Assembly (NCBI RefSeq): GCF_000226095.1
Contig: NC_016477.1
Coordinates: 1,240,001 to 1,304,000, forward strand
Length of the DNA stretch: 64,000 nucleotides
From: Thermothelomyces thermophilus ATCC 42464
Lineage: Eukaryota > Ascomycota > Sordariomycetes > Sordariales > Chaetomiaceae
Direction of reading: 5' to 3'
Of the stretch, positions 10,016 through 23,947 are shown piece after piece. Position 1 is the first letter of the stretch, and the number at the start of each line of letters is the position of its first letter. A program made the translations under genes and the position numbers. Below the pieces are notes generated by a model. It worked only from the letters and a program-made list of their open reading frames with translations. It did not search any database and was not told the origin of the DNA.

Positions 10016-10784
10016 CGTGAGGGTGGTTGCTAGGCGAGCGATGTCAGGGCCGGAGGGTTCTGAGCCGTTTACGGCCGTAGTAGGTCTTATCTTCACGTTG
10101 CGTGCAAACCCCCCTCCCCCCCCCAAAAAAAAATAAAAAGAGAAGACCAAAAATAAAAAAGAGAAGAAAGTGAAGAAAAAAAGGTGAAAAAAGAAGAGAA
10201 AGAGGAAGACTACTTACACAGATCATGTATAGATTTCCACACGGAATACAAGAGACCCAGGGCGCTTCAGTGCTTTCTGATGCTCAACGGATGCAGAATG
10301 AGGATGAACATGAACGGGCGGGTTTAAGCCGAGAGAGTCGTCGGCTCAAGCGTGGGTCCCTAGATCAAACGGGCGACTTCGGTAGGGTCCACTCACATAC
10401 CCGAAACCCGGCTGTGAGAAGGACAACTTTAGTGGGGATCAACTCGGCGCTGGGAGGAGTTAGTTATTCAAAGCCGATCCGAGTGTCTCACACCTTTCGG
10501 TATCGTGTTATTATCGATTAATCACTTACTTTGACTGCCATGCTCTCATGCATGTCTCGTATTTGTATTCGAGTACCCACGAATACAGAGCCAACAACCT
10601 CCTCTCAATTACTGACTTCTCTATCAAAATATGTATGTATAACCCAAGCAGAAAGAAAAGAACCTCTCTAATCACCTCTCTCAACAGGAATGACACAAAC
10701 ACACACACACATGCACCACCCTACTTCTATTACCGATCGCAAGAAACATCCTCAATCTCTTCATGAATTACCCACCCAGGTTTA
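10016..10784. other. Upstream region of HIS2 and 3' flank of dynein gene
   Basis: No coding region is supported. The left part (10120-10210) is A/G-rich and lies directly upstream of HIS2. A short (CA)n lies at about 10698-10711. The right part should hold the 3' UTR of the minus-strand dynein gene. Confidence 0.45.
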
Positions 10785-13700
10785 TTAGGCCTCCGCCATC
10801 AATGCCTCCCCCTCATCAAGCAGATCAGTCACCTTCTTCACGTTACCAATCAGACTCTTCCCCAGCCCAACAAGCAACAACTTCTCCGCGTTCGCCGGAA
10901 GGCCCAGATATGTGGGCGGCTCGCGCTCCGGCAGCCTCTGGATCCACCCCATAAACTCCTGCAGCGACGTGCCCGAGGGCACCACCAGCTCGGCGGGAGC
11001 CTCGCCACCCTCCTGCTCGGCCGTGCTCGCCGCGACAAGCTTGTGCCCAATCTCGAACGCCGCTGGTGTAAGGAAGGTCTCCACAAGCTTGTTTAGCTCC
11101 CGGAAGTCGGCGTCGTCGTCGATCTTGCCGCCGTAGGTTTCCGTGATCAGGTAACGAATCATGTCCCAAGGGATGTTGGCGGGCGCGATGTTGGTGCGGT
11201 TCTGCGCCGCGGCATCGATCCACGTGTCGATCACAAAGGCGGAGCATTCATACTGGCCGCGTTGTTAGCCATCATAGTTGGGAAGGGAAATCTTGACTAA
11301 GTGGGCCAGACTTACATCGGCATCATTGAACTCCCAGAACCCCTTCCATCCCAGGTTCGGCGCATACCGCAGCCTCTCCTGCACGACAGCGTGCAGGAAC
11401 GAGAGCAGCAGATATAGCCTGGTCCGCTCCACGGGGCTTCTGACCGACCTCGTCGACAGCGACGACATCGAGTCCTTCATGTTGGCGCGCACGCCCGCGG
11501 GCTGCTCGTACATCAGCACGCGGCTCGCCCTCAGCAGGTTGACCGGAATCTTGGGCGACGACTCCATCGAGAGGAACAGCCGGAAGTCCTTGTTCGGATT
11601 CAGCGACTCCATGCGCTTCTCGAGGCTCTGCAGCCACGTCGGGGCGAGGTGGACGTTCTTGACCAGCACCCATGAGCCCGTCTGCGCGGCGTTGGCAATC
11701 GCCTTGTCTGCGCTGGCCACGCCCTCGTTCGAGCCCATGGCAATGTTGGTGCAGCGGACGCGCATGCGCTCGACCAGGGACTCGACCTTGTACGAGGCGT
11801 CGAAGCCCGGGCTCGAGACGAGCGCGATCGGCCGCGTGGCCGACACTTGGTCGACCGTCTGCTTGAGATCCTCGACGATGTCGAAGAGGTCGGAGCCGAA
11901 CACGAGCGTGACGAAACGCTCTGCGACGGGGACGAACCGATCAAGGCGGAAGAGCTTGACCAGGAGGAGCGAGATGAGAGCCTGGCCCGCCGGCGCGGTG
12001 CTGTCGTCCCAGACCTTGGGCACGAAGTTCTCGGCGAGCTCCTCGGTAAAGAACCTGTCCCAGTCCGCCTCCGAAACACCGTCCAGTTTCTCCTTGAGCG
12101 CCGAGATCCGCTTGGCACGCGCAAACACCTCCTCCTTGGCCGCGGTGTCCGTCGACACGTCCTTGCCCTCGATCCGCTCATCCAGGATCACATCGAGCAG
12201 CCCCTTGTCCATCTTGTACGGCGATGCCTGGGCAAGCAGCATAGCCAGGGTGATGCGATCCTTCTGTAGCAGCCCCAGCGCCGTGCGCTTGAACGTGTTC
12301 ACAAACAAGTCCTTGACGATGATGTCGCGACGCACCGTGTGGTTTGTCTCGCCGGCCAGGTGCGGGTTGCCATGTAGGACCGAGTGGAAGATGTCGAGGA
12401 AGTATTGCAGCGAGAACTGGTAGAAGTGGTTGAGGTAGTGAAGCTGCTCGAGCACGGCAAAGACCGCACTGCACGACCGCGCAATGACATTGTACTGCAG
12501 CGTGATCTCCTCGACCTCGGCCATGACGCCTTCCGTGTTGCTCATCTTGGTCGAGATCTCGGCCGCTTCCGTCTTGAGCGTCTCCAGCGTCTCGATGACA
12601 TTGTCGTCGTCGAGGATGTTGCCGCGCGATTCGTTGAGCGCCTGGAGGAGACGCTTCTCGAGCTGCCGGAGGTGCACCTTGAACTCGCCCTGCAGCTTGA
12701 TCAGATTCGAGCGGCGCTCGTCCACATCCGGCCGCTCCGACTTGAGCACCTCGGCCAGGGACTGCGTCTGCAAGCTGCTCTGCGTGACGGTGAAGTTGAC
12801 AAAGGTCGTGCGACTGCAGATATCGGGAGCGAAGGTGGCCGAAGGGTCTCGCGTGGACAGGTAGAGCCTGAAGGACGGCGAAAAATCGATCTGCTGCTTG
12901 CCGAGTTGAATGAGGACACGGCCGCCCGTCTTCTGGTACTCCTTGTTGAGCACATGATTGAGTACGGGATCGAGGTGCTCCGCGTCCTGGATGAGGATGG
13001 GGTTGCCGAAGCGGAGTGAGCTCTCGAGTTGCTTGGTAAACGAGTCGTCCAGGAAGCTTGTGACGGTGAGCCGGCGATCTTTGCACTCCCTCTGCAGGAA
13101 CTCGGTAACGCGCCCCGACGGGTCGATGATGAGCGGGTACCGGTTGAAGCGCTTCAGGATGATGGCGTTCTCTGTGCAGAGATCGTCCACCGGGAGAGTG
13201 TTTTCCTGCCAGCCGAGCCGCTCATCGGCAGTGGAGAGGTACTCGGTCACCGGGTTGGGCTGCTTGAACTGGATGCCCGAGAGGTGCAGCTGGTGAAGCC
13301 AGTCTTCCATCATCGACTTCCTGAACGTCTGGTCGTACAGACCGCTGTAGGCGAGGAACGCGGCCGCAACCAGCACGTCGCCCACCAGCGTGCTGATCTG
13401 CGTCTCGAACGACTTGCTGCCCTCCTCCCACCGGGTCCGCTCCGACGACAGGCTATCCAACAGTTTGACACTGCGATCGACCTTGAACTGGACCCGCGAC
13501 ATCTCGGCCTTGATCGCCTGCGTCTCGCTGATAAGGGACGCGTACTCGGTCTTGTACGTGGCAATGCTGGCCTCGAGGTTCTGGATCGTCTCCTCGACGG
13601 CCTTGGCCTCTGCCTTGGTCTGCAGAGCCTGTTCTTCGAGCTGCTTCACCTCTTCCCTCAGAGGGCCGACACGGTCTAGGATCTCGGCGTAGTTGACTTG

Positions 13701-16700
13701 CGCTTCGACCCACTGGACGAGCGGGCCGCAGGCCTTGCTGGCACGGTTGACCTTCTCAAAGGTGAACTCCGGATTCGCCAGGAACTCGTTGCGCATCTTG
13801 AGCCGCAGCGCCCGGGTCATTTGCTTCTCGTTGTCGAAGTTGATGATGCTGGCAATAAAGTCATCGCGGCGGACGACGGCCTGGATCGACTTCCAGTCGC
13901 TGACTTTGTGACCGATGAGCGTGCAGACCGAGTCCAAGGCAAGTCGGACGCCCTGTGGGGGGGCGCTCATGGACCGGACCTCGGTGAGATGCTGTCGCTT
14001 GATGTTGCTGACGGATGCCTTTGCCTCCTCGACAGCGGGCTCGGCGCGGGCGAGATCCCTGAGCACGACCTCCTTGCGCGACGCCACCTCCGCTTCCTGC
14101 TTCTCCAGCGCCGCTTGGATCTCGAGCGACGTAGCCTTGCGCTGTTCGGCCTCGCGCTGGTCCGCAACCATGCGCTGCAGCTTTTCGTTGGCCTCGTCGT
14201 TCTTCTGCTCGAGCTGCTTCTGTTTCTCGGCGAGGCTGGCGCGGAGATCGCGGACCTTGTCGACTGTGTCGCGGAGCTTCTCGAGACCGACGTTGAGATG
14301 GCGTTGCTGCTCCTCCAGATCCTCGCGCTTCTCGTTGTATAGCTTGACGTACTGCGCGACGAAGTCGAGGAAGTGGCGCGGTGTGAGGTAGGTAACCTTG
14401 CCCTGCTGTTTGTGCAGCTTCGCGTTGAAGCGGTGCAGCGAGTAGTGGATGTAAACCATGGAATTGATGACGGCCTCCCGGTGCGATGGAGGCAGGCTGA
14501 GTCCGCGGTAAGCCACGGGGATGGTGTCGGGCGCAACCCAGTTCGGGCGGTCCAAGTCGACCGAATGGGTGAGCTCATGGCCGACCTGGAACAGCGCCTG
14601 GTCCGACCAGTCGCCAAACCAGTTAAGCACGCAACGGTTGAAGAGCGCAGGCGACGTGGCCGCCTTGGATGACAAGCCGTCCTCGGGCGGGTTCATGGTG
14701 AAGACGACGTGCAGGTTCTTGACAATCTGCCCCGTGAACCACTTGTACAACTCCTCCTGCGAATCCAGCAGCAGACCTTGGCGCTGAGCCCCTTCCTTGC
14801 AGGCGGTCATGAGTGCCGCCAGGTCATCGCCTTCAAACAGACCGGGAACCTCCGCGTTGGCCAGCAGCGTGTTCATGCGCTCCAAGAAGCCGGAGTCGAG
14901 GACGTTGGATTCATCCATGATGAAGCAGATCTTCTCGCCCTTGCAACCGCACCGGCGGAGCACCTCCCTCAGGTCCTCGTCGAAGTCCTCGGCTGAATAC
15001 TTGCCATGAACCTTGATCTGGAACACCTTGAGACCATTCATCCAGGCCACAAAGCGCGAGAGTGTTGTCTTGCCACTGCCACTGACGCCAATCAGAATCA
15101 GATGGCCCTGGGGCTGCCTGAAAACACGATCAATGCGCAGCACATGCTCCAGAACGTCATTGAACAGGATGAGCGGCACGTCGACCTCCTCCTCGCAGAA
15201 GGTCTTAAGGCGGGCCTTGACGAAGTCGCGCAGCTGCTCGCGGTCGACCGGCATGTAGTGCTTCGACAGCCAGTTAGAGAAGAGAATTGGCCCGCCGAGC
15301 GCCTTCTGCTCGTCAATGGTTGGGAAGTACTCCATAGCGATGCGGTGCACGGCTTCGTCGGTCCACTTGCGCTCCTCCTCTGCCACGAGACGGTCTTGGA
15401 ACAGACGGAGGGCCTCATGCGCCCAGATACGAATGAGCCCTTCGACCGAGAGCGTCTCGAGGGGCTTGATAGCTTCGTATATGCCACGCACCCACCTGGT
15501 GAGCTCACGAGGACTGTAGACGTAGTGCGGCTGGATCTTGGGCGTGAAGCGCTGCTGCGACTCGAGGTAGAAGCGGACCATGGCCTGGGTGAGGGGCTCG
15601 GCGTAGCCGCGTAGTGACGGGATAATCTTGAGCACGGCCGAGTTGAAGGTGCCGTAGATTTGCATGAGCGACTGCTCGCCGGGATAGTCGACCATGATGA
15701 GCGGCGCATGCCGGAGGAAGCGGGCGCCCATGGGCGTACGGCCGGCATCAGTGGGCGGATTGCAGGCACCGACAAACTGAATCCTGTCGAGCGTGACCCA
15801 GGACTTGTCCGATGTTCTCCAGAAGCCGTTGTGCTCGACAAGCTGGCGGAGGAAGGAGATGGCGCGCTGTGTGCCGTACTTGTCGGGGGCGGGCAGATTG
15901 ATCTCGTCGCAGAAGATGACCAGCCAGCGCCCGATCTGTGTGGGCGACAGCATGACACCGTTGAGCGTCTTCTTGTATTCGCAGTACTGCTCGAAGGTCT
16001 TGATAAGGAGGTCGGGCGTGGTGGCGCTGGAGAAGTTGAGGCCGACCACTTCCATGTTGGGCAACTTGCGGAGGGCGCTGAACAGGGTCATGGTCTTTCC
16101 GGAACCAGGAGGACCGCAGAGGAGCAGCGGCTTGTGCTCGGCAAGCCACGAGTACAAGACATCCTCATGGCGGACTGTATCCAGAGTCGGGATGACCACA
16201 TCAGTCTGCGTAACCGAGTGCGTGTTGACCTCAATCGTCGGCACTTGACTCTGCCAGGGCGTCCATTCACCCCCCGGCAGGGCGACATCGAAGTCGATGA
16301 GAGAGCTGCTGCCGTCCAGTGGTGGCGAGCCGAAGCTAGCCAAGCCCGCGACCTTGTCACCAAACACCTTGCGATCTGCCAGGGGGCAGTCTCCGGTCAA
16401 AGCCCACACCATGGCGAGGAGTAACTTCTTCGAAATGTACGCCTCAACCTGCTCCGGGTCGAGCGGGAAGTCCGAGTGTTGCGCATTGTACTCGATGATG
16501 TTGCGAACGGCCTTGTTAAGCAGCGAGAACAGGGTGTTCAGAACACGAGCGACCGTGAACTCCATGATGTGGTTGAAAGACTCCGCCTGCTGCAAAGCCA
16601 AAATGATGAAGTTGTCCGTGGTGAGATACGCATGTAGAAGGTCAGCAACCTGTCCCTGAACCTCCAGAGCCTTGGCTGAGCTCTGGCCCGTCGCAACAGC

Positions 16701-19700
16701 GTCCTCATCCAGGTCCTCAAAGGCCACCGAGCGAAGCGTCTCGAGATAGTTGGTAACCATCATATCGGGCGTGACAGTGTCCTCGCTAAACCAGACCATA
16801 CCGCAGCGACTGACGGTGGCAAGAGTGGCATACTTGAGATTCTCCACTTCGAACATGATGCGAACATTCGGCGGAAGGTTGAGACGCTCGCCGTTGGGGA
16901 GGGTGAGCAGCTTGTTGTCGTCGAGCACGCTGTTGAGGTTCTCGACCCATTCGGGATCGACGTCGCCATCGAATACGATCCAGTGGCGCTTGGTGTCCTC
17001 GCCGCGGAGGTTGTCGACGATCTTGCGGAGGATGCTTGTGAAGAGACCGTCGGTCCACTCCCTTGTCGTCGAGTCCAGGTTGCCGTACAGCGCCTCCTTG
17101 GACATGACCTTGCTATCGATGACATGGGACACGCCCTCGACATTCTCAACCTGCTGCAGCGCATCCAGTAGCAACCTCCAGGCGGCCGACTTTCCGGAAC
17201 CGGAATTGCCGACCATCATGACACCATGATGGATCTTCTGGATCTGGTACAACTGGAGGACCTTGGTCATCCAGAGCTCACTGACAACCAGATGCCTCTC
17301 AGCCGCCAAGCGGCGAATCGCCTCCTCCAGCTTAGCCAGGTTGGCAGGCACGTATTTGACACCGGGGAAGCAGACTTCTTCGATGCCCATCATGATCTCG
17401 ACATCGGACTTGATCAGCTTGGGCGCGATGGTCTCACGGATGCTCTGGACAATAATCTCAGGCTCTACAACCTCCTCGGCACCCAGGTTGCCGCCGCTGT
17501 TGGTGAGCCGGGCACGCTTTAGGCCGCCAGAGCTGACCAGGACACTCTTGAGGGCACGCAGACCAAAGTCATAATGTGCCTGCTTCGAGAGTTTGACAGA
17601 ACATTGATCGAAGAAGGGCACCGTCTGCTTGGAAAGCTGCTTCGCCTGGTTGAAACCTTGCGAGTAGAGCATGACCTCGGCAATGAGCTCCTTGTCGGGC
17701 TTGGACATGGCGACACTGCGGAACAGCTTCTTCAAGTTATCCGGCAAGTTCGAACGGCCAGCATAGCCGGGGTTCATTGTGATGAAGATGCCCGTGTTGG
17801 CATTGACGCGGAGCTGGCGGCCAACGAGCTCGATCTGGGCGTTTTCGTCTTCTGCGCCGTGTTTCAGGCCGAGCTGGATATTCTGAATCTGCTGAGAGAC
17901 GGCAGAAAGGATTCTCTCCTCCAGACGGTTGAACTCGTCGAAACAACCCCAGGCGCCGACTTGGCAAATACCGAGGAAGATGCGGCCCATGGCTTGGAAG
18001 TCAAACGTGTCATCGCAGCAAAAGACCAACGTGAAGCGACCGAGCTGAACACCGAGGGCCTTGACTGACTCTGTCTTGCCGGTACCGGCCGGACCGTATG
18101 GTGAGCCACCCAGACGCTGGCACAGTGCTTGAGTGAGGGTAAGGAAGCAGCGGTCAGTGAGCGGCGTCCGGACCAGCCTGTCAGGCACTCCCAGATACTC
18201 GAAGCCGTAGCTCAGTTTGGCATTGGCCATCTTGATGTGGAGGCGCTGCAAGAAGTCGCCCTCGGGCGTATAGACGTAGCGCATTTGGAGAAGCCAGAGG
18301 TAATGGGTATTGGAGCGAGCATTGGCCTTGATGAGCTTCTCAATGACGTCCCGCTGGTGCACGCACTCGGTGATGAGCTGCTCGCACGTCTTCCGCATCA
18401 GCACCTCGAGGTCGCCCAGCACTGTGTCCGCGAGCAGGCGGAGAAGCTGCACCTCGCGGTCGAACAGGGTCTGCAGCGTTGTGCCCCCTGCGGCCAAGGA
18501 TTGGTCAACCGAAGTGGTCCAGACGACCTGGGTAGCCAAGACAACGATTTGGCTGGGATAGGCTTCCATGAACTTTCGAAGAGCTTCACGGTCGATAACC
18601 TCGCTGGCAAATATTGGGCTGAACTCGTCGATGGCCTCCGCCAGGAGCTCGGCAAGAGTCGCCTTCATGCCGTTCTCCAGCAAAGCTAGCCAATCGTTGA
18701 TCCTCGGCGTCTTGACAAGGCTGATCTCCTTCTTGAGGCGGACGACCTCGCCCTCCTTCGAAGTAAAGCCTGTGATGACGGATTCCTCATCCATCACCAA
18801 GCCAGTAAGACCAGCGAACATCTTCTTGAAATGCTTGGCAATGCGCATGGTGTCGTTGCTATTGCCGATCATTTCAAGCAAGTCCTCGTCGCCGACGAAA
18901 TAGAAACGCGGGAACGACACGCGCTCCTTCTCGAGGTACTCGCCGAGAGCCTTCTGGATCTTGTTGAGCAGCTCAGCAAGGCGCTCGAGTGACTTCTGCA
19001 CGTTAGGGATGTTGAGCACGTCCAGAACGTTGGGTTGCTTGTAAACTTTCTTCATGACAGCCGTGAACTCGCTATTGATGTTTTGGAAGCGGGAAGACTC
19101 GATGGGAAGCAGATGCTTGATGTCCGCGTTACCGGTGAACACACCCTCGAGGTACACCCATTGGCGCTGGACGTCAATCCATACGTCAAAGAGAACGTGG
19201 ACGCGGTTGAGCTTGTCCTCCCAAGAAGACGCCTCCTCTTCAAACTCCTTATAGTAGGGTGAATGCCTCATGGCCTGCAGGGAGTTGAGATTCTCGCTGC
19301 ACTTGGCGAAAAGTTCGTCCCAGCCGCGGATGAGGCGGCACTTGTTTTGGTAGTTGACAAGCTCTAGGGTGTACCCGGTCCATGTTTCGCGCACTTGCTT
19401 GAGGAACTCCTCGAGGGCCATCTCTCCCTGGGCCTGGGTAATGATATCCTTGACGATGACCTCGGTGGCAACCAGGTTGAGGTCCCAGACATCACCAAGC
19501 GTCATCGACACGGGAGAGTATCGCTTGCCAGGCTTGATCTGCTTGTAGATCTTGGTCCAGTGCCTGTCGCGAACAGCCTCCGACTTGAGCTCGGTGAGTA
19601 TGGGATTGACTTTCATGAGCTGCCGCAAAACGTTCTGGACATGCTCAAAGGCGGCATACTGGCGCATCCTGCTCGGCATTTCCTTGGTCATTTTGATGAG

Positions 19701-22700
19701 ATTGTCAATCGACGACCGGATCTTTCTCGGCTGGACACTGGTCCATAGGGTTTCGCGAAGCTCGTTCAGATTATTCCAAATGGTCGAGAGCGAGGCCCAC
19801 ACCGACTTGAAATCCTGAACCTCCTCCAGAATGATGCCGAGGGAAGTTTCAGGTGTTGGCTGCAGATCAAGAGCTTCCTTGGCTTTAGCGACCATGGCCG
19901 ACTCTTCCTGGAGTCTCGTAATCTTGGTCTCGAAGTCGCTGAGGGTGGCAGAAGCGACATCAGGGGGAATGGTGCCGGAGACAGGCTTCTCTTCATTCCA
20001 GAGATGCGCAATCTCGTTGATCTTGTCGAGGATGACCTTGTCCTCGGCAATGATCTTGGCGCGAAGTGCGTCCGTCTGGTCCTGGACGATCTTGGCCTTG
20101 CGCGCGAGGGCTTCGTTGAGAGCATCCCAAGCGCCCTCGACGTGTTCCACATGGAGCCAGTCGTTGGGGAACTGGTACCGCTGCCTGACAAGGGTCGATT
20201 CTCCTTGCCTAAACGTCTCGACTTCAGGCGCCCAAAGCTTCACCTGGCGCTTGCAGGTTTGGACGGTAGTGATGAACTGCACGGCCTGGGCGGTGGAGTT
20301 GGCCTCGATCGCCTGGCCCTCGATATCCCTGCGGGCTTTCTCGACTTCTGCATGGACTTCTCGCATGCGCGTGCCCAGGCGGCTGGCGAATTTGATGAGG
20401 ATGTCGTGCTGCCACTGGTCATACTTGGCATTGACCTTGGTCTGGACCTGATCGTAGTCGATGGTGATGTGACCAAAAGAGCGGCTAACCTCGGTAGTGT
20501 CGAAGGTTTGCCGCGTCTTTCTGATCTCCTGAAGGAGTTGCAACCACCTAGACAGCTGGTCGCCGAGAACATCATAGACATGCTCCGATTGCAGGTCCCA
20601 GAGCGACTGGAACTGGAGCCACTTGTCCACATAGGCACTAATCTCGCTGATCTTCTTCTCGACCGACGTCTGGACTCGGAGGAGAGCCGGGGTACATTCG
20701 CTGGGCAGGTCGCTGAAGCGCGGTTCATCATACACGGTCGTGCTGATAGACATCTGGTACCGCGTGGCCTTGATCTTCTTCAGGTTGCAGACGACACCGA
20801 TCCACTCCTGGAGCTGCGAAAACCAGCTAGCTCTGGCGAACTCGAGTGGCGGGTCCAGGTAGATCACTTGATTGCGCATTGTGATTTCGTGAACCAGCTT
20901 CTTGATCACGGGCACATCCGCTTTTGCACCGTCGGTGGTCTGGAGAGGCCTCCGGCGGTCGCCCGACCTCTCGAGATGCTCGTCCTCAAAAGCCTCGATC
21001 CAGGCTTGAACGGCGTGCTGCAGACGAGCAAGCAGGATAGCTTTGATCTGGCGGTTCATGCGCTCTACCCAGTAGCCGAGGTTGACATATTGCTCCAGAT
21101 TGAGCTGGTCGACCGCACTCTGGATCGTTTCCAGCCGGGACTCGAACTCGGAAACCTCGTAGGGGCACTTTTCTAACTCGGCCATCGCCTTTTGCACTGT
21201 GGCGTGGATGTTGGCCAAGGTGATGGTCTTTGACTGAAGCAACGAGACAGCGGCGGCAAACTCGCGGATGAACATGACGTGCTTGCTCTCTCCGCCCTTG
21301 AAATTGTCAAGGCCGCCGTTTGCTGTGTAGTTCTTGAAGTGCACCTCATACGTGTTTACGAACGACTCCCACTTCAGAGGGATGCCCTTGGCGATCAAGG
21401 TGTAAACCTCGTCGCGGTGGCCGCTGAGAAGAACGGCGACCTCGGACATGTCGGCAATCTGGCGGTTGGTTTGCGCAAATGTTCTTACGCTCTCCATCAG
21501 GCTCACAGCGTACGGATAAACACGCTTCGCCTCCTTCGCGACGTTGTTGATGGAGTGAGGGACAGGGAAGTTGAGCCACACCAGGTTACGTGTCTCCTTG
21601 AACAGCGCAATCACCTGGGCGTCGAAGTTGACAGCAAGTTCCAGCGTGTTTCCGGCAGACCGGATGCGGTTGATGTTGAAGAGGAGACCAGAGATTGAGA
21701 TCTGCTTCCTCTGCACATCGTGAAGCCACGCCTCGAAGATGGGCCGCGTGTCGAGTTTCTTGCGGAACAGGTCGCTCTCGCTTTGCAACCTCTGACCCTC
21801 GGCATGGAGGGCCCAGTCAGCGCCCAGCACGTCTTCAACCTTCTTCATGTACCCGTCGAGCTGCCGCTCGATCTGACGCGCCCAGATGATTGCGCCGGAA
21901 ACCGGGGGAAGATCGTGCAGCTGAGCCATGGCATGTGCCTCGGAATGGCCGTACTGCTGCTTGAAGCGCTCGTGAAGTGCGGTGATGGCTTGCTTGACGT
22001 TGTCAATCAGCTGAGTCTGGTACTCGGCGATGGCGCCGCGGATCTTGGGCCGCACGAAAAGCGCATTGAACTTGGAAAAGACGCGGAACATTTCATTGGC
22101 GTTCTTTGCCGTGGCCAGCCGGTCGCGGAGTCGGGCAATGATGGAGTTCTCCACGCGCGAGGTCCGCTCGTTGTAGATGTTCTCGGCCCGAGCCCACTTC
22201 GCAGTACCTTCGGGGGTGACATCGAGAAGATCAACATCCTTCAGGCCCTCCCAAGCCTGTCTGACCTCCTCGACAGCGTCGACATCGCCGATCTCCTCGA
22301 CGACAGCGGTGCCGTTGGCACCGGACCCGTCCGAGATGCCGTTCACGGTCGCCTTGGGCCCGAGAACATTGACAATCGTCCGCTGCAACTGCTCGTGGTT
22401 GTCACGGAAGTTACTGACGTACTTCAACCGCGCCTGCAGCTCGGCGTGCCTGGGAACGATCTTGATGGGAATGAACCTCTCGTTGCGGCGGCGGGTGACC
22501 TCACGTGCTACATTGGTGAACTCCTTGATATTCTCGTCCCAGATCCGAAAGATGTCGTCGGTTTGCTTCATCACGCGGCGGAACTCCTGATAGTCAAGCT
22601 TGACCAGTTCAGTACCGGGGAGCAAGCGGTGCAGAACCTCGTCCAAGTCACCAGAGATGGTTTCCACAAGCGGGAGCGCGCGGCGGATGGGGTAAGGGCA

Positions 22701-23947
22701 AATCCTCAGCTTCTTGTTCAGATGGGTGAAGATCTGCCCGATCGAGTCCTTGACCTTGAGCAAAGTGGTAGCCGAGAGTAGCTCATCCAGGGGAAAGTCG
22801 CGCATAAGTTGGTTGTACTTTTGCACCTTCTCCATCGCCTCCTTCAGGCCAGTATCGGCAGTAAAACTAACGGTGGCCTGGAAACGCTTGGCGTGCTTCA
22901 AGATCTCAAGAGTCAGCATAACACCCTCGCTCCTGAGCTGGTTCTCGATCCCTTCGAGCGCCGACTCCATCGAGAGCCAGAAATTGATCTCTTGTGTTGC
23001 CGTGCCGGTAGTCGGATCTCTCGTCATCTTCGTGATGACCTGAATCGACTTTATCCAGTTGTTGACCGTGGCTTGAAGGTTGTTGAGGAAGGTGCTGTCT
23101 TGCAGAACGGAGGGCGGAATAAGATCGAGAGTGGGCTTTGTGCCCCTGGCAACCGCCTCATCGAGTGCTGTTTGCACTATGGGGTGGAACGGAAGGGACA
23201 CTTCGGGAATCTCAACGTTCTGTTGGAGGTGGAGGAGGGCGAGCTCAAGCTCGGTCCACCGCTTCTTGGTGACGGGAATGCCGGTCTTAGCATCCACGTC
23301 AGCCCGCCCTCTCCCGCCACTAAGCGTCTGCTGGCTCTTCGTGCTCGCGTCGAAGTATGGCGCCAGGCCGTTATGGAGATAGAGCTGAAGGATCTCGAAG
23401 GGCGAGGCGGTGGGACCTTGCTCTCCGCCGTTTGCCGACAGGTATGCCGGGCCGGGTAAGTTGAGCATCTGAATCTGCGACGTTATCGGGATGTTGGGAT
23501 CCAGGGGCTGGGGTCGCTTGAGCAGAACGAGGTAGGCCACCGTCGTCGAGGACGAGGAGAAGTCGGAGGATATCGTGTAGGCATGCGATGGCGCCTCTAG
23601 AGCCCTGTTAGACCTACGTCGTAATGGGGGATCTTTCTTTCGGCAGTAACCATACCCTCGGCCTCACCATCTTCCACTGTGTCTGTCGGCACCAAGTCCT
23701 TCTGAACATAGAGGGCGACCTGGGTGTCCACAGCAAACCGCGTGCACCGCTGCAACGTTTCGGCGTAGCGAGCCTTGGACAGCAAACTGCCAGGAGCCTC
23801 AAGCTCCTTCCGGGTCGCACCGAGGGCGGCTTCGAGGAGGGAGGCAAGATGGTCGACAACACGGACGGGGTCGACGGCAGCGAAGGGCGTCGCTGCAACG
23901 CTGTTTCCTCCCGGACTCGTGGCCGGGGGAGAGGTAATCGCTTCCAT
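10785..23947 (-). CDS. nudA: Cytoplasmic dynein heavy chain, complete
   Basis: Three exons, 23947-23656, 23596-11316 and 11252-10785, encode 4346 aa, close to other filamentous-fungal dynein heavy chains (nudA, ro-1). The protein is the motor subunit of cytoplasmic dynein, moving nuclei and vesicles toward microtubule minus ends. After a long tail and linker, four P-loops are visible: GPAGTGKT near residue 1930 (AAA1, the main ATPase), GNSGSGKS near 2227, GPPGSGKT near 2592 and GVSGSGKT near 2934. A coiled-coil stalk begins near 3175 and flanks the microtubule-binding domain ([20 protein letters not shown]). AAA5, AAA6 and the C-terminal domain follow. Intron 1 (59 nt: GTATGG donor, CTAAC branch, TAG acceptor) joins the N terminus. 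Intron 2 (63 nt: GTAAGT, GGCTAAC, CCAG) joins the last 156 codons. Without intron 2 the frame would stop early, at 11265. Confidence 0.97.

Noticed and set aside
11278-12423. A 381-codon plus-strand open frame opposite the dynein C-terminal region
   Set aside because: It is the complement of conserved dynein sequence, with Ser/Arg-rich low-information content, so it is a shadow.
20004-21176. A 390-codon plus-strand open frame opposite the dynein gene
   Set aside because: It lies inside the dynein coding exon. Long antisense frames are common opposite GC-ending codons, and its translation has no family resemblance.
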